Source: DASZQL01 sp964391865 (GTDB lineage: Bacteria; Planctomycetota; Phycisphaerae; Phycisphaerales; UBA1924). Taken from it: a DNA stretch of 59,777 bases. The DNA is taken from assembly GCA_964391865.1 (NCBI GenBank), contig CAYMNQ010000009.1:1-59777 (forward strand). The letters are read 5' to 3'. Below the pieces are notes generated by a model. It was not told the DNA's origin and made no database searches. It saw only the letters and a program-made list of their open reading frames with translations. Shown here piece after piece: positions 1-7,615 of the stretch (position 1 is its first letter; each line of letters begins with the position of its first letter). The translations under genes were made by a program, and so were the position numbers.

Positions 1-107
1 GTGATGCGGACCGAGAGCCCGCCGGTGAGCGCCGCCTTCACGATCGATGGCGACAGGCGCGTCAGGGGGAGCAGCAGCTTGAGCCGCGAGAGCGCAACGC
101 GGCGCTG
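1..107 (-). pseudogene. Recombinase-like C-terminal fragment, runs off left edge
   Basis: Read on the minus strand, this stretch encodes QRRVALSRLKLLLPL followed by TRLSPSIVKAALTGG and SVRIT, then leaves the window. The LSP-IV-A-L-GG pattern resembles the HTH tail found in serine recombinases and related site-specific recombination proteins (family resemblance, not verified). The same peptide is encoded at the right edge (59636-59777, plus strand). The DNA of the two copies differs at only four aligned bases, all silent. Similarity stops abruptly at base 107, and no in-frame ATG is seen just upstream of the match, so the left copy looks 5'-truncated and fused to foreign DNA. Confidence 0.45.
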
Positions 108-115
108 ACCCACCG

Positions 116-250
116 CACATTCTCAACGTCCTCAACCGGACCTCATGGCGGATCGCGGGCGAACTGGGCGCGGCCGTTATTCTTGATATGCACCCCAATA
201 CGCTGCGGTCGCGGATACACAAACTCGGAGTCACGAGGACAGTGCGGTGA
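116..250 (+). pseudogene. C-terminal Fis-type HTH remnant of a sigma-54-dependent regulator
   Basis: The plus frame from 116 to the TGA at 248-250 reads HILNVLNRTSWRIAG, then ELGAAVILDMHPNTL and RSRIHKLGV. This is the characteristic end of NtrC-family activators, whose helix-turn-helix usually reads roughly HIL-VLE-T-WRI-G--GAA-LLGL-P-TL-SRM-KLGI. The AAA+ and receiver domains are absent: the frame runs upstream straight into the recombinase-like fragment. Some positions that are normally conserved have changed (LGL has become LDM), in keeping with decay. It is a short 3' relic left by a rearrangement at the left boundary. Confidence 0.6.
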
Positions 251-286
251 CCATGCTGAGTACATCCGTCGTAGTCATCGCACGAT

Positions 287-327
287 CACCGCTTCCGCCG
301 GAGGCTCTCTTTGTTAGGGTCTCCGGT
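287..327 (+). repeat. 41-base repeat shared with the 3' end of the RND pump gene
   Basis: CACCGCTTCCGC, GGAGGCTCT and TGTTAGGGTCTCCGGT occur here in plus orientation and again in minus orientation across the stop codon of the RND gene (about 33658-33698). The two match at about 37 of 41 positions with one single-base gap. In the pump gene this encodes HRFRRRLFC and stop. Here it would encode the same HRFRRRL, so it is probably a remnant of the 3' end of a second RND gene. Confidence 0.5.
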
Positions 328-373
328 GTTTGATCGATTGGCGCTTTTGGGAGCCGAGCGTCGGTGCCCAACC

Positions 374-3300
374 TCATTCCCGCACGACCTCTTCTTCGCG
401 TTTCTCGGCACCGCGGAGCGTCGTCGCCAAGACCTGTTGCAGCGCCACCTTGCGCTGCAGCGCATTGAGCGATGGGTCGTCGCGGAGGCGCTCGACCACA
501 CGCGCCGGGTCCTTGAGTTCCTCGAACAGCTTCGCCACCATCTGCTCGACGACCGCGAGCGCGGCCTGGCGGGCGGCGCGGGCCGCGACCCGCTCGCGGA
601 TCGGCGCGGGCTCCCAGATCCGCACCGTGTGGTCGCCTGAGCAGGAGATCAGCTGCTCGCCGCTTTCGTCCCAATCGAGATCGCCGATGTGGCCTGTGTG
701 CCCGCCAAACGCCGCGACCTGATCGAGGGTGTTCGCATCCCAGATGCGGACCATGCGGTCGAGGCCGGCGCTGGCGATGCGTGTGCCGTCGGGGCTGAAG
801 GACATGGTGAAGACGGTCATGCCTTGGCCGGACGTGGCTGCGAGGAGCTTGCCGCTGTCGGCGGAAAAGATGCGCAGCGTCCCGTCTCCTCCGCCCGTGG
901 CGATGCGCGTGCCGTCGGGGCTGAACGCGAGCGATGTCTGCTGCTCTGGAATGCCGTCGATCTCGCGCACTGTCTCGAGCGTCTGCGTGTCGAGCAAGAG
1001 CATCGTGCCCGGGCGTTCGGGCTGGGTCGCGGAATCGTAGTAGGTCGTCGGCAGCGCGGCGATCACGTGCCTATCCGGGCTTCGCGCGAAGACCCATCGG
1101 GGCTTGGGATCGAGTTCTTTCGTTCGGCGCACCTCGCCAGACCGCGTGTCGATCAACCGGAGTTGCACGGTTTCCGCCGAGTGCAACGAGGTATCAGCGA
1201 CGATCGCGGATTGATGGTCGCGGCCGAACGCGATCCACCTTGGAATGCGGCGTGAGGGTGAAGTGGCAACCCGTTCGCCGGTGGTCAGATCGAGAATCTC
1301 AACTCGACCGACCAGCTCGTCCGTCGCGCCCCCGAGCACTCTCTCCGAGGCCTTGTGGTTGCTGATGGCCATGGCGGCGTATCGACCGTCGTCGGAGACA
1401 TCCATCGCATACACGACATCTCCCAACTGGCCGTGATGGATGCTCACCTCCTCGCCCGAGTCGGCATCCCAGACGCGCACGGTGCCCGTCGAGCCATCCG
1501 CACCTTCCCAACTGCTCGACACGATGATTCCCGCCGGGTTTCCCTCAGCAAACCTGGCTCGTGACACAATGCTCTTGTGCGCGCCCAGCACCGCCGCGCT
1601 CTCCGCCGTGACATCCCAGAAGCGAATCGTGCCGTCCGATTCCCACCCGGCGACAGTCTTGCCGTCCGGCATGAACAGGAGCGGGTACGGATCGAGTGTT
1701 TGGCTCGGGTAACTGGCGAGCAGCCGCCCGGAGGCACGGTCCCAGACCCGGATCGCGCGGTCCATCGCAATGGTGGCGACGAGCGATGCGTCGGGCGAGA
1801 AGCGGATGTTGTTTGCCTGGTACGGGTGTTCCAGGGCGATGTACGTCGGCGGGCTCGCGGCGAGGTCATAGACGCGCGCGTCGTCATCGTTGCCGGTGAC
1901 ACCCATCCACCGATCGTCGTTCGAGAAGCACACGTTCTGGACCAGCGTGCGCCATGCGAGCGAGGTCACCGGCACCAGCGACCGAGCGTCGCGGAGCGTG
2001 AGCCCATAGGGCGCAGATTGCATCCCCTCGGCGATCAACGTCTCGCCGTGGTTGATCGCGAACGGATAGGTGCGCTCGTCCAGCGGCTGCTCGGGCGGTG
2101 TCTGCGTACTCGCGGAACCCGCGCCGCCGCCGGTGATTTCCTCCGCTGCCAATCGGGTGCTCCACACGCGATCGGATCTATAGATGATGACGCGTGAACC
2201 ATCCGGAGTCGCGATCGTGCCCACATCCGACCCCGCGGGGCACGGCACCTCGACGCGGGCCGCTCGCTCGCCGGTCGAGAGGTCCCAGGAGTCGACCATG
2301 AAACTCTCGGATCCCGCGGCTCGAGAGCACGGCGTGGTCGTCAGGCGACGCCCATCGGGCGAAAGAGAGACCCGGAAATGCCGAAGCTCTAACGTGCGGT
2401 CCGGGGGAGGAAAGCGCTGGAGCAAGCGTCCGGTCGCGAGATCCCATCGCTGCGCCAGCGTCTCGCCCCATCCGTCGATCATGAAAAACGTGCGCCCGTC
2501 CGGGTGAAGAAGAATCTCGAGAAGATGGCTCGATTTGGGTATGGTGCCGGTGGTACACGTCCGGATCGACGAATCGAGCTTCGCATCCAGAACACGCCAC
2601 TCCCACCCGCGGAGGGCGATGGGGGCGGCATCGAGGAACGCCCGGGCCGTTGAATACTGCGCACTGTTGACGGCGTTGGAAGCCGACATCAAGTTCGCGG
2701 AGTAGGCGCCGCGTATGGCCAGCGCCTCAGCAGCGCGGGCGTCCCGGGCATTCTCGTCGGCGCGGGACTGCTCACGCACAGCCACCTGCCGCTGCCGCTC
2801 GGCGTTGAAGAACCCGAGCGACGTGCCGATCAGCCCGGCGACCAGCGCCACCGCCAGCAGCGATACCGCGATCACCGGCCCCTTGTTCCGCCGCACGAAC
2901 TTGCGGGCCAGATACGCCCGCCCCGGCGGCGCGGCGTGTACCGCGTGTCCCGACAGGTACCGCTCGATGTCCGCCGCCATCGACCCGGCGGAGTCGTAGC
3001 GCCGGGCGCGATCCTTCTCCAGCGCCTTCATCACGATCCAGTCGAGTTCGCCCTTGATCGTGCTGGCGAGCTTCGCCGGAGGCAGCGAGCGCTGCCGCGC
3101 GGCGGTGTCGAGCGTCTCGGGCTTGGTCGCCACGCGCGTGCTGGGCTTGGGCGGGTCTTCCTCGCGGATGATCCGCTGCATCTCGCCGTACGCCGCCGAG
3201 CGCAGGCGCTTGGAATCGAACGGCGTCGCGCCGGTCAGGAGTTCGTACAGCAGCACGCCCACGGCGTACACATCCGTGCGTGTGTCGATGTCTTCCGCGG

Positions 3301-4168
3301 ACTCACCCGCCTGCTCTGGGCTCATGTACTCGGGGGTTCCGATCATCTGCCGGAACTCGGTAAAGATCGTCTGCTCCGTCAGCCGTGCGCTGGTCGCCTT
3401 GGCGATCCCGAAGTCGATGATCTTGGTCAAGGGCTTGTCGCCCTCGACGGTGCCGACGAGGATGTTGCTGGGCTTGATATCGCGGTGGATCACGCCGCGC
3501 TGGTGCGCGTGCTGCAGCGCCTCGCACACCTGCGCCGCCAGCGCCAGCCGCTCGCGGATGCCGAGCTTCTTCTGGTCGCAGTACTCGGTGATCGGCAGCC
3601 CGCGGACGAGTTCCATCACGAAGTACGGGCGACCAGTCTCCGTCGCGCCGGCGTCGAAGACTTTGGCGATGTTCGGATGATCCATCAGCGCCAGGGCCTG
3701 GCGCTCGGCCTCGAATCGAGCCACCACCTGCTTGGTGTCCATCCCCAGCTTGATGATCTTGAGCGCAACCCGCCGGCGGACGGGCTTCTCCTGTTCGGCC
3801 ATGAAGACCACGCCGAAGCCGCCCTCGCCGATGCGTTGCAAGAGGCGGTAGTGGCCGATGCGGTCACCGTCACCCCCAGCCGCGTCGCCCGCGCGCCCGC
3901 CGAGCGGGGAGGTCTCGAGCGTGCCCGCCCGCGTGCGCTGCGCGGCGCGGATGTCATCCGCCAGCGACTCGAAGGGCAGCGGCGACCCCGCGCCGCGCAG
4001 CAGCGCCCGCACCTGCTCGCGCAGCGCCGGATCATCCGGTGCGGCGCGGTCGATCGCGTCCTCTCGCTCCGCAACACCCAGCTCGCGGACGGCGAGAAAA
4101 ATCTCCTTGGCGCGCAGCAAGCGTGCCGCCGGGTCCGGGCCGGCCGGATTGGGCGGCGGCTCACCCAC
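374..4168 (-). CDS. Membrane Ser/Thr protein kinase with WD40 sensor region
   Basis: About 1264 residues. A conserved N-terminal segment of the planctomycete kinases (AKEIFLAVRELG) precedes a complete protein kinase domain: glycine loop GEGGFG, VALK lysine, catalytic HRDIKPSN, DFG in IIDFGIAK and GTPEYMSPEQ. A single hydrophobic helix (VIAVSLLAVALVAGLIG) follows near residue 435, then a short coiled region and many WD40-type blades (SPDGTRIASAG, VRIWDA) to the C terminus. The likely topology is a cytoplasmic kinase with a propeller on the other side of the membrane. The GTG at 4168 is chosen because it overlaps the sigma factor stop by 8 bases (GTGGGTGA); the longer frame from 4222 would overlap much more. 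It probably phosphorylates or otherwise controls its partner sigma factor or shared targets (inference from coupling). Confidence 0.9.
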   Translation of the reverse strand: MGEPPPNPAGPDPAARLLRAKEIFLAVRELGVAEREDAIDRAAPDDPALREQVRALLRGAGSPLPFESLADDIRAAQRTRAGTLETSPLGGRAGDAAGGDGDRIGHYRLLQRIGEGGFGVVFMAEQEKPVRRRVALKIIKLGMDTKQVVARFEAERQALALMDHPNIAKVFDAGATETGRPYFVMELVRGLPITEYCDQKKLGIRERLALAAQVCEALQHAHQRGVIHRDIKPSNILVGTVEGDKPLTKIIDFGIAKATSARLTEQTIFTEFRQMIGTPEYMSPEQAGESAEDIDTRTDVYAVGVLLYELLTGATPFDSKRLRSAAYGEMQRIIREEDPPKPSTRVATKPETLDTAARQRSLPPAKLASTIKGELDWIVMKALEKDRARRYDSAGSMAADIERYLSGHAVHAAPPGRAYLARKFVRRNKGPVIAVSLLAVALVAGLIGTSLGFFNAERQRQVAVREQSRADENARDARAAEALAIRGAYSANLMSASNAVNSAQYSTARAFLDAAPIALRGWEWRVLDAKLDSSIRTCTTGTIPKSSHLLEILLHPDGRTFFMIDGWGETLAQRWDLATGRLLQRFPPPDRTLELRHFRVSLSPDGRRLTTTPCSRAAGSESFMVDSWDLSTGERAARVEVPCPAGSDVGTIATPDGSRVIIYRSDRVWSTRLAAEEITGGGAGSASTQTPPEQPLDERTYPFAINHGETLIAEGMQSAPYGLTLRDARSLVPVTSLAWRTLVQNVCFSNDDRWMGVTGNDDDARVYDLAASPPTYIALEHPYQANNIRFSPDASLVATIAMDRAIRVWDRASGRLLASYPSQTLDPYPLLFMPDGKTVAGWESDGTIRFWDVTAESAAVLGAHKSIVSRARFAEGNPAGIIVSSSWEGADGSTGTVRVWDADSGEEVSIHHGQLGDVVYAMDVSDDGRYAAMAISNHKASERVLGGATDELVGRVEILDLTTGERVATSPSRRIPRWIAFGRDHQSAIVADTSLHSAETVQLRLIDTRSGEVRRTKELDPKPRWVFARSPDRHVIAALPTTYYDSATQPERPGTMLLLDTQTLETVREIDGIPEQQTSLAFSPDGTRIATGGGDGTLRIFSADSGKLLAATSGQGMTVFTMSFSPDGTRIASAGLDRMVRIWDANTLDQVAAFGGHTGHIGDLDWDESGEQLISCSGDHTVRIWEPAPIRERVAARAARQAALAVVEQMVAKLFEELKDPARVVERLRDDPSLNALQRKVALQQVLATTLRGAEKREEEVVRE

Positions 4169-4763
4169 GCGTCGTCCCGCCGCCGCCGCCCGCGTATTCC
4201 GCCGCGAGCCACGCCCGCGCAAACTGCCAATCGGTGGTGACCAGCGTGCGCGAGATGCCCAGCACCCGGGCGATCTGTTCCTGTTCCATCCCGCCGAAGA
4301 GCCGCATCTCGGCGCCGCGCGCCGCCCGCGGATCGGCCTTGGCCAGCTCGTTCAGGAGTTCATCGAGCTCCATCACGCGCATCTCGCGCGTCGAGCCGCC
4401 CGCCCGATCGGGGAGCCCCTCAATGGAAATGTCCGCCCGGGGCGCTGGTCGCGCTTCTGCCCCGCCGCGCTTGGTTGCCGCTTTCTTGCGCGCGTGGTCC
4501 ACCAGCACCTGGCGCATCGCCTTGGCGGCGACGGCCATGAAGTGGTCGCGCCCCGACCACGCTTTGTCCGATCCCACCATCTTGATGAACGCCTCGTGGA
4601 CCAGCGCCGTCGGCTGGAGGGTGTGGGCCGCGTCGCTCCTCAGGTAGTTGCCCGCGATGGCCCGCAACTCGGCGTAGACCGCCGGCAGCAGCGCATCCAT
4701 CGAACGCTCATCGCCCGGCGTCGCGTTGGCAAGCAGATCGCCCACTGAGAATGTCGCTCCCAT
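4161..4763 (-). CDS. ECF-type sigma factor paired with WD40 kinase
   Basis: 200 residues. It belongs to the planctomycete ECF group recognisable by TLQPTALVHEAFIKM in region 2, RQVLVDHAR, a KRGG linker, and a region 4 HTH around EQIARVLGISRTLV followed by W-FARAWL. The ATG at 4763 is preceded by AAGGAGG at a 7-base distance, an excellent ribosome binding site, so the longer upstream frame is rejected. The gene is followed at once by the kinase gene, whose start overlaps this stop. It is divergent from the secreted-protein cluster beginning at 4996, with 232 bases between, so that cluster is a candidate part of its regulon (inference). Confidence 0.93.
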   Translation of the reverse strand: MGATFSVGDLLANATPGDERSMDALLPAVYAELRAIAGNYLRSDAAHTLQPTALVHEAFIKMVGSDKAWSGRDHFMAVAAKAMRQVLVDHARKKAATKRGGAEARPAPRADISIEGLPDRAGGSTREMRVMELDELLNELAKADPRAARGAEMRLFGGMEQEQIARVLGISRTLVTTDWQFARAWLAAEYAGGGGGTTRG

Positions 4764-4995
4764 TGTCCGGCCTCCTTGCAGTCTACTCGCGCTCATCGGC
4801 GTGCCGCACCCTCACCCACGCGGTCCGACGCCGGCGCGCACAGTCAAGTCACCCACTTTGACAGCGGGGCGCACAAATTTTCTTGAACGCGCCTGAGCGC
4901 GCCCCTGCCCGATCGCGTGTGTGAGGGTGCGGGCCGCGGATCGGGCTGACGTCCGGCCGCCGCCGCTCGCAGTACCTCTCGAGAAGGAGAAGACC

Positions 4996-6282
4996 ATGCT
5001 TCGCAAGACTCTCATCGGTCTGGCCGCCTCGCTTGCCCTCGCCGCCGGCTCGTCGTCGGCCCTGGCTCAGGGCACCGCCATCACCTATCAGGGCCGGCTC
5101 CAGAACTCCGGAGCGCTGGTGAACACCCCGACGGACATGCAGTTCTCGCTGTGGAATGATCCGGTGCTCAGCGCGCCGGCGAACCAGGTCGGTTCAACGA
5201 TCACGCAGACCAACGTGACGGTGAATAACGGCCTCTTCACCACCGGCCTCGAGTTCGGCGTCAACCCCTACACCTCCAGCCAGAACCTGTACCTGCAGAT
5301 CGCGGTGCGCAACCCGGCGGGCGGCGTCGCTCCGTACGTGCCGATGGGCTCGCGCCAGTTGCTCACGCCGGCGCCGTTCAGCCTCGCCACGCGCGGGATC
5401 AACGTGCTCTCGAACGGCGAAGTCCGGACGGCGTCCAACTTTGCCATTCCCGCCGGCACCGGCATCTTCACCCACGGCGGCGCGATGAACAACGGCGGCC
5501 GCCTCCACATCCAGTCCGGCGACGACGGCACCTTCGACGGCCTGTACCTGAACCCGTTCCCCAACGGGGGCAACGTCTACGTCGGCAACGGCGCCGGAGT
5601 CGCCGACCTCATTTGCTCGGACCGGGTCGGCATCGGGATGACCACGCCGCCGGCCAAGCTGTCCATCGCCTCAGCACAGCAATTGCAATCGTGGCACGAC
5701 GGTGCAGGCATGCGCAAGTGGAATCTCAACTTGAATGCGTTCGGGGCGGAGGCGCCTGGCCTGTACATCAGCGAGAACGGCGTGAATCCCTCCAGTCTTG
5801 TCCTCCTGGAAGGCGGGCGTGTCGGCATCAACACCCAGCAGGCGGATCAAACTCTCACTGTGAACGGCAACGCCAGCAAGCCCGGCGGCGGCTCGTGGGC
5901 CGTCTTCAGCGACCCGCGCCTCAAGCACGACATCCAACCCTTGCAGGGCACGCTCGACCGCCTCCTGCAACTCCGCGGCTATTCGTTCGAGTACAACGAA
6001 GACGTCGTTGCCGACGGACGCTGCCTTCCCGGCACGCAGGTCGGGCTCATGGCCGACGATGTCGAGGCGGTCTTCCCGGATTGGGTATCGGTTGACTCGA
6101 ACGGCCTGCGCATGGTCACCGAGCGTGCGACGACGGCGTTGATGGTTGAAGCGCTGCGAGAACTCCGGGCGGAAAAGGACGCCGAGGCCGCCGAACTCCA
6201 AGCGGACAACGCCGAACTGAAGGCCCGCCTCGAGAAGATCGAAGCCCTCCTCGCCGCGCAGGCCGCGAACGCCGCGAAGTAA
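4996..6282 (+). CDS. Secreted tail-fibre-like protein with S74 chaperone domain
   Basis: 428 residues. A clear signal peptide (MLRKTLIGLAASLALAAG, cleavage after ALA-Q) follows a GAGAAGGAGA ribosome binding site that fixes the start at 4996. The N-terminal domain (ITYQGRLQNSG, QFSLWND, APFSLATRG) is shared with the protein encoded at 7616. From about residue 305 comes the peptidase S74/intramolecular chaperone of endosialidase domain: SDPRLKHDIQPL, a tyrosine-containing GYSFEYN, and QVGLMADDVEAVFPDWV. The last 45 residues are a charged heptad coiled coil. In phage tail spikes this domain trimerises the fibre and cuts itself off; here it suggests a trimeric exported fibre. First gene of a two-gene unit ending at the terminator at 7289. 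Confidence 0.88.
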   Translation: MLRKTLIGLAASLALAAGSSSALAQGTAITYQGRLQNSGALVNTPTDMQFSLWNDPVLSAPANQVGSTITQTNVTVNNGLFTTGLEFGVNPYTSSQNLYLQIAVRNPAGGVAPYVPMGSRQLLTPAPFSLATRGINVLSNGEVRTASNFAIPAGTGIFTHGGAMNNGGRLHIQSGDDGTFDGLYLNPFPNGGNVYVGNGAGVADLICSDRVGIGMTTPPAKLSIASAQQLQSWHDGAGMRKWNLNLNAFGAEAPGLYISENGVNPSSLVLLEGGRVGINTQQADQTLTVNGNASKPGGGSWAVFSDPRLKHDIQPLQGTLDRLLQLRGYSFEYNEDVVADGRCLPGTQVGLMADDVEAVFPDWVSVDSNGLRMVTERATTALMVEALRELRAEKDAEAAELQADNAELKARLEKIEALLAAQAANAAK

Positions 6283-6339
6283 CTCAACATCAACTCACCA
6301 CCGGCGGGCGACCGTTGCCCGCCAGAAAGGATGTGCGGC

Positions 6340-7203
6340 ATGAAACTTCGCTCACTCATCATCGCGCTCGCCGCTGTCGGCGCGGCAGCGTTCCAGGCTT
6401 CCGCCCAGGTCACGCTCGTCTCTCAGCAACGCTACGTGTCTTCGAATGGCTGTCCTCCGGCCGGCCAATTCTTCTCAGCGCCGGACTTCGGCCCCTTTGG
6501 TAGCTCTGCCACGATCTTCTGCCCCAACGGGCATAACGGCGTGGCGTCTCAGAACTCCAGCCTCTCGCCCGCCCTTTTCTCGCTGGACCACAGCGCTACA
6601 GCGGCCGGCGCGGTGGGCACCGATTCGTACTTCAGAGTGGAATTCGACGTTGTTGATCCAGTTTCGTACAGCATGGCCGCGAGTTCCACTCACCCCAACG
6701 CTCGTGTGCAGTTCTCGGGGCCGGGCATCAACGTGGACTTCACAAACTCCAGCCTCAATGACAGCGGCACACTCGCGCCCGGGCGTTACACCGTGACGAG
6801 CACAGTCTTTAATCTCGCGAGTGGCATGGCTCGGGCCACGATCGACCTCGCTTTCTCCAGCATTCCCTTTACGATCCCCTGGTCCACCATCGACGGCGGC
6901 GGCGGCCGCACCTCCGGCGGCCCGTTCACGATCAACGGCACGATCGGCCAGTGGGACGCCGGGCAACTCCTCGCCGGCGGCAGCTTCACCATCGTCGGCG
7001 GATACTGGGCCCTCCCGCCCGCCTGCCCCGGCGATGTCAACGGCGACCGCATGGTCGGGCTCGCCGATGTCGCCGAGGTCACCAGCTGCTGGGCCCAGCC
7101 GGCGAGTTGCAACCTGGCGGCGGACCTCGATTTGAGCGGCTCGATCGGGCTCGCTGATCTCGCGGTGGTTGTCAACAACTGGGCCGCTTCCTGTCCGTTC
7201 TGA
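6340..7203 (+). CDS. Secreted protein with GTIGQ module and GC-type dockerin
   Basis: 287 residues from the ATG at 6340, chosen over 6331 because AAAGGA then lies at normal spacing. The signal peptide is MKLRSLIIALAAVGAAAF, cut near ASA-Q. The central part is a Cys-containing beta-rich region. It is followed by STIDGGGGRTSGGPF and GTIGQWDAGQLLAGG, a module also present in the small protein at 14274. The C terminus is a dockerin-like pair: CPGDVNGDRMVGLADVAEV and LDLSGSIGLADLAVVVN, ending in a Cys near the tail. In Phycisphaerae such GC-type dockerins end many exported proteins and are thought to mediate anchoring; no cohesin is seen in the window. It lies 57 bases after the S74 protein. Confidence 0.85.
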   Translation: MKLRSLIIALAAVGAAAFQASAQVTLVSQQRYVSSNGCPPAGQFFSAPDFGPFGSSATIFCPNGHNGVASQNSSLSPALFSLDHSATAAGAVGTDSYFRVEFDVVDPVSYSMAASSTHPNARVQFSGPGINVDFTNSSLNDSGTLAPGRYTVTSTVFNLASGMARATIDLAFSSIPFTIPWSTIDGGGGRTSGGPFTINGTIGQWDAGQLLAGGSFTIVGGYWALPPACPGDVNGDRMVGLADVAEVTSCWAQPASCNLAADLDLSGSIGLADLAVVVNNWAASCPF

Positions 7204-7288
7204 CCGGTTGACTCGTCCGCCGGCGCGGGCCCTACACCCCGGGCCGCGCCGTCGTCGAGAGATCGGAACCAACCAAGCCCTCGTCTCC

Positions 7289-7324
7289 CGCCGCGCCGGT
7301 GCTCCAGACCGGCGCGGCGTTTTT
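7289..7324 (+). terminator. Rho-independent terminator after the 4996-7203 unit
   Basis: A perfect 12-base stem (CGCCGCGCCGGT, 7289-7300, with its complement at 7308-7319), a 7-base loop and five T at 7320-7324. It closes the first secreted-protein unit and shows that the next gene at 7616 needs its own promoter. Confidence 0.9.
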
Positions 7325-7615
7325 CAACTCTTGCCAGCTCAACGCGACTGATCACTCAATCTGCGCGCTGCAAACTGTCTGGTTTGACGGTGGAGATGGT
7401 CTCGCGGGTCGCTGGGCCGAGCGGTTTGCCCCGCTTCACGATCTGCGCCGGCACATCGAATCCGGGACGGGGGCAGGAGTTCGCCCAGATTCACATCTGC
7501 AAGTTCTTTGCGCCCGCTCGGCGCGAAATCCGTTGTCCTCATGGATCCACATTTGTGGGCTTGCAAGAGCGCGTCGCTCGCTGTTGCCTACGCCGCGGAT
7601 CCGGAGGCAATGCTC
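7325..7615. other. Intergenic region upstream of collagen-like protein
   Basis: About 290 bases between the terminator and the next signal peptide. A plus frame is open from 7508, but its residues before 7616 show no conserved feature and would place the signal peptide internally. A promoter for the 7616-14708 unit must lie here, but I cannot identify a convincing -35/-10 pair. Confidence 0.4.

Noticed and set aside
4169..4222. Longer start for the first WD40 kinase at 4222
   Set aside because: It would overlap the sigma gene by 62 bases and adds an Arg-rich stretch without conservation; GTG at 4168 gives the overlap seen in the other pairs.
2936..4240. Long open frame on the plus strand across the first kinase gene
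   Set aside because: It is the complement of conserved kinase motifs and is rich in Arg/His/Ala without any domain; a high-GC shadow frame.
4858..4863. TTGACA as -35 box of the S74 gene
   Set aside because: No acceptable -10 hexamer at 16-18 bases; the region is shared by two divergent genes and probably uses another sigma factor.
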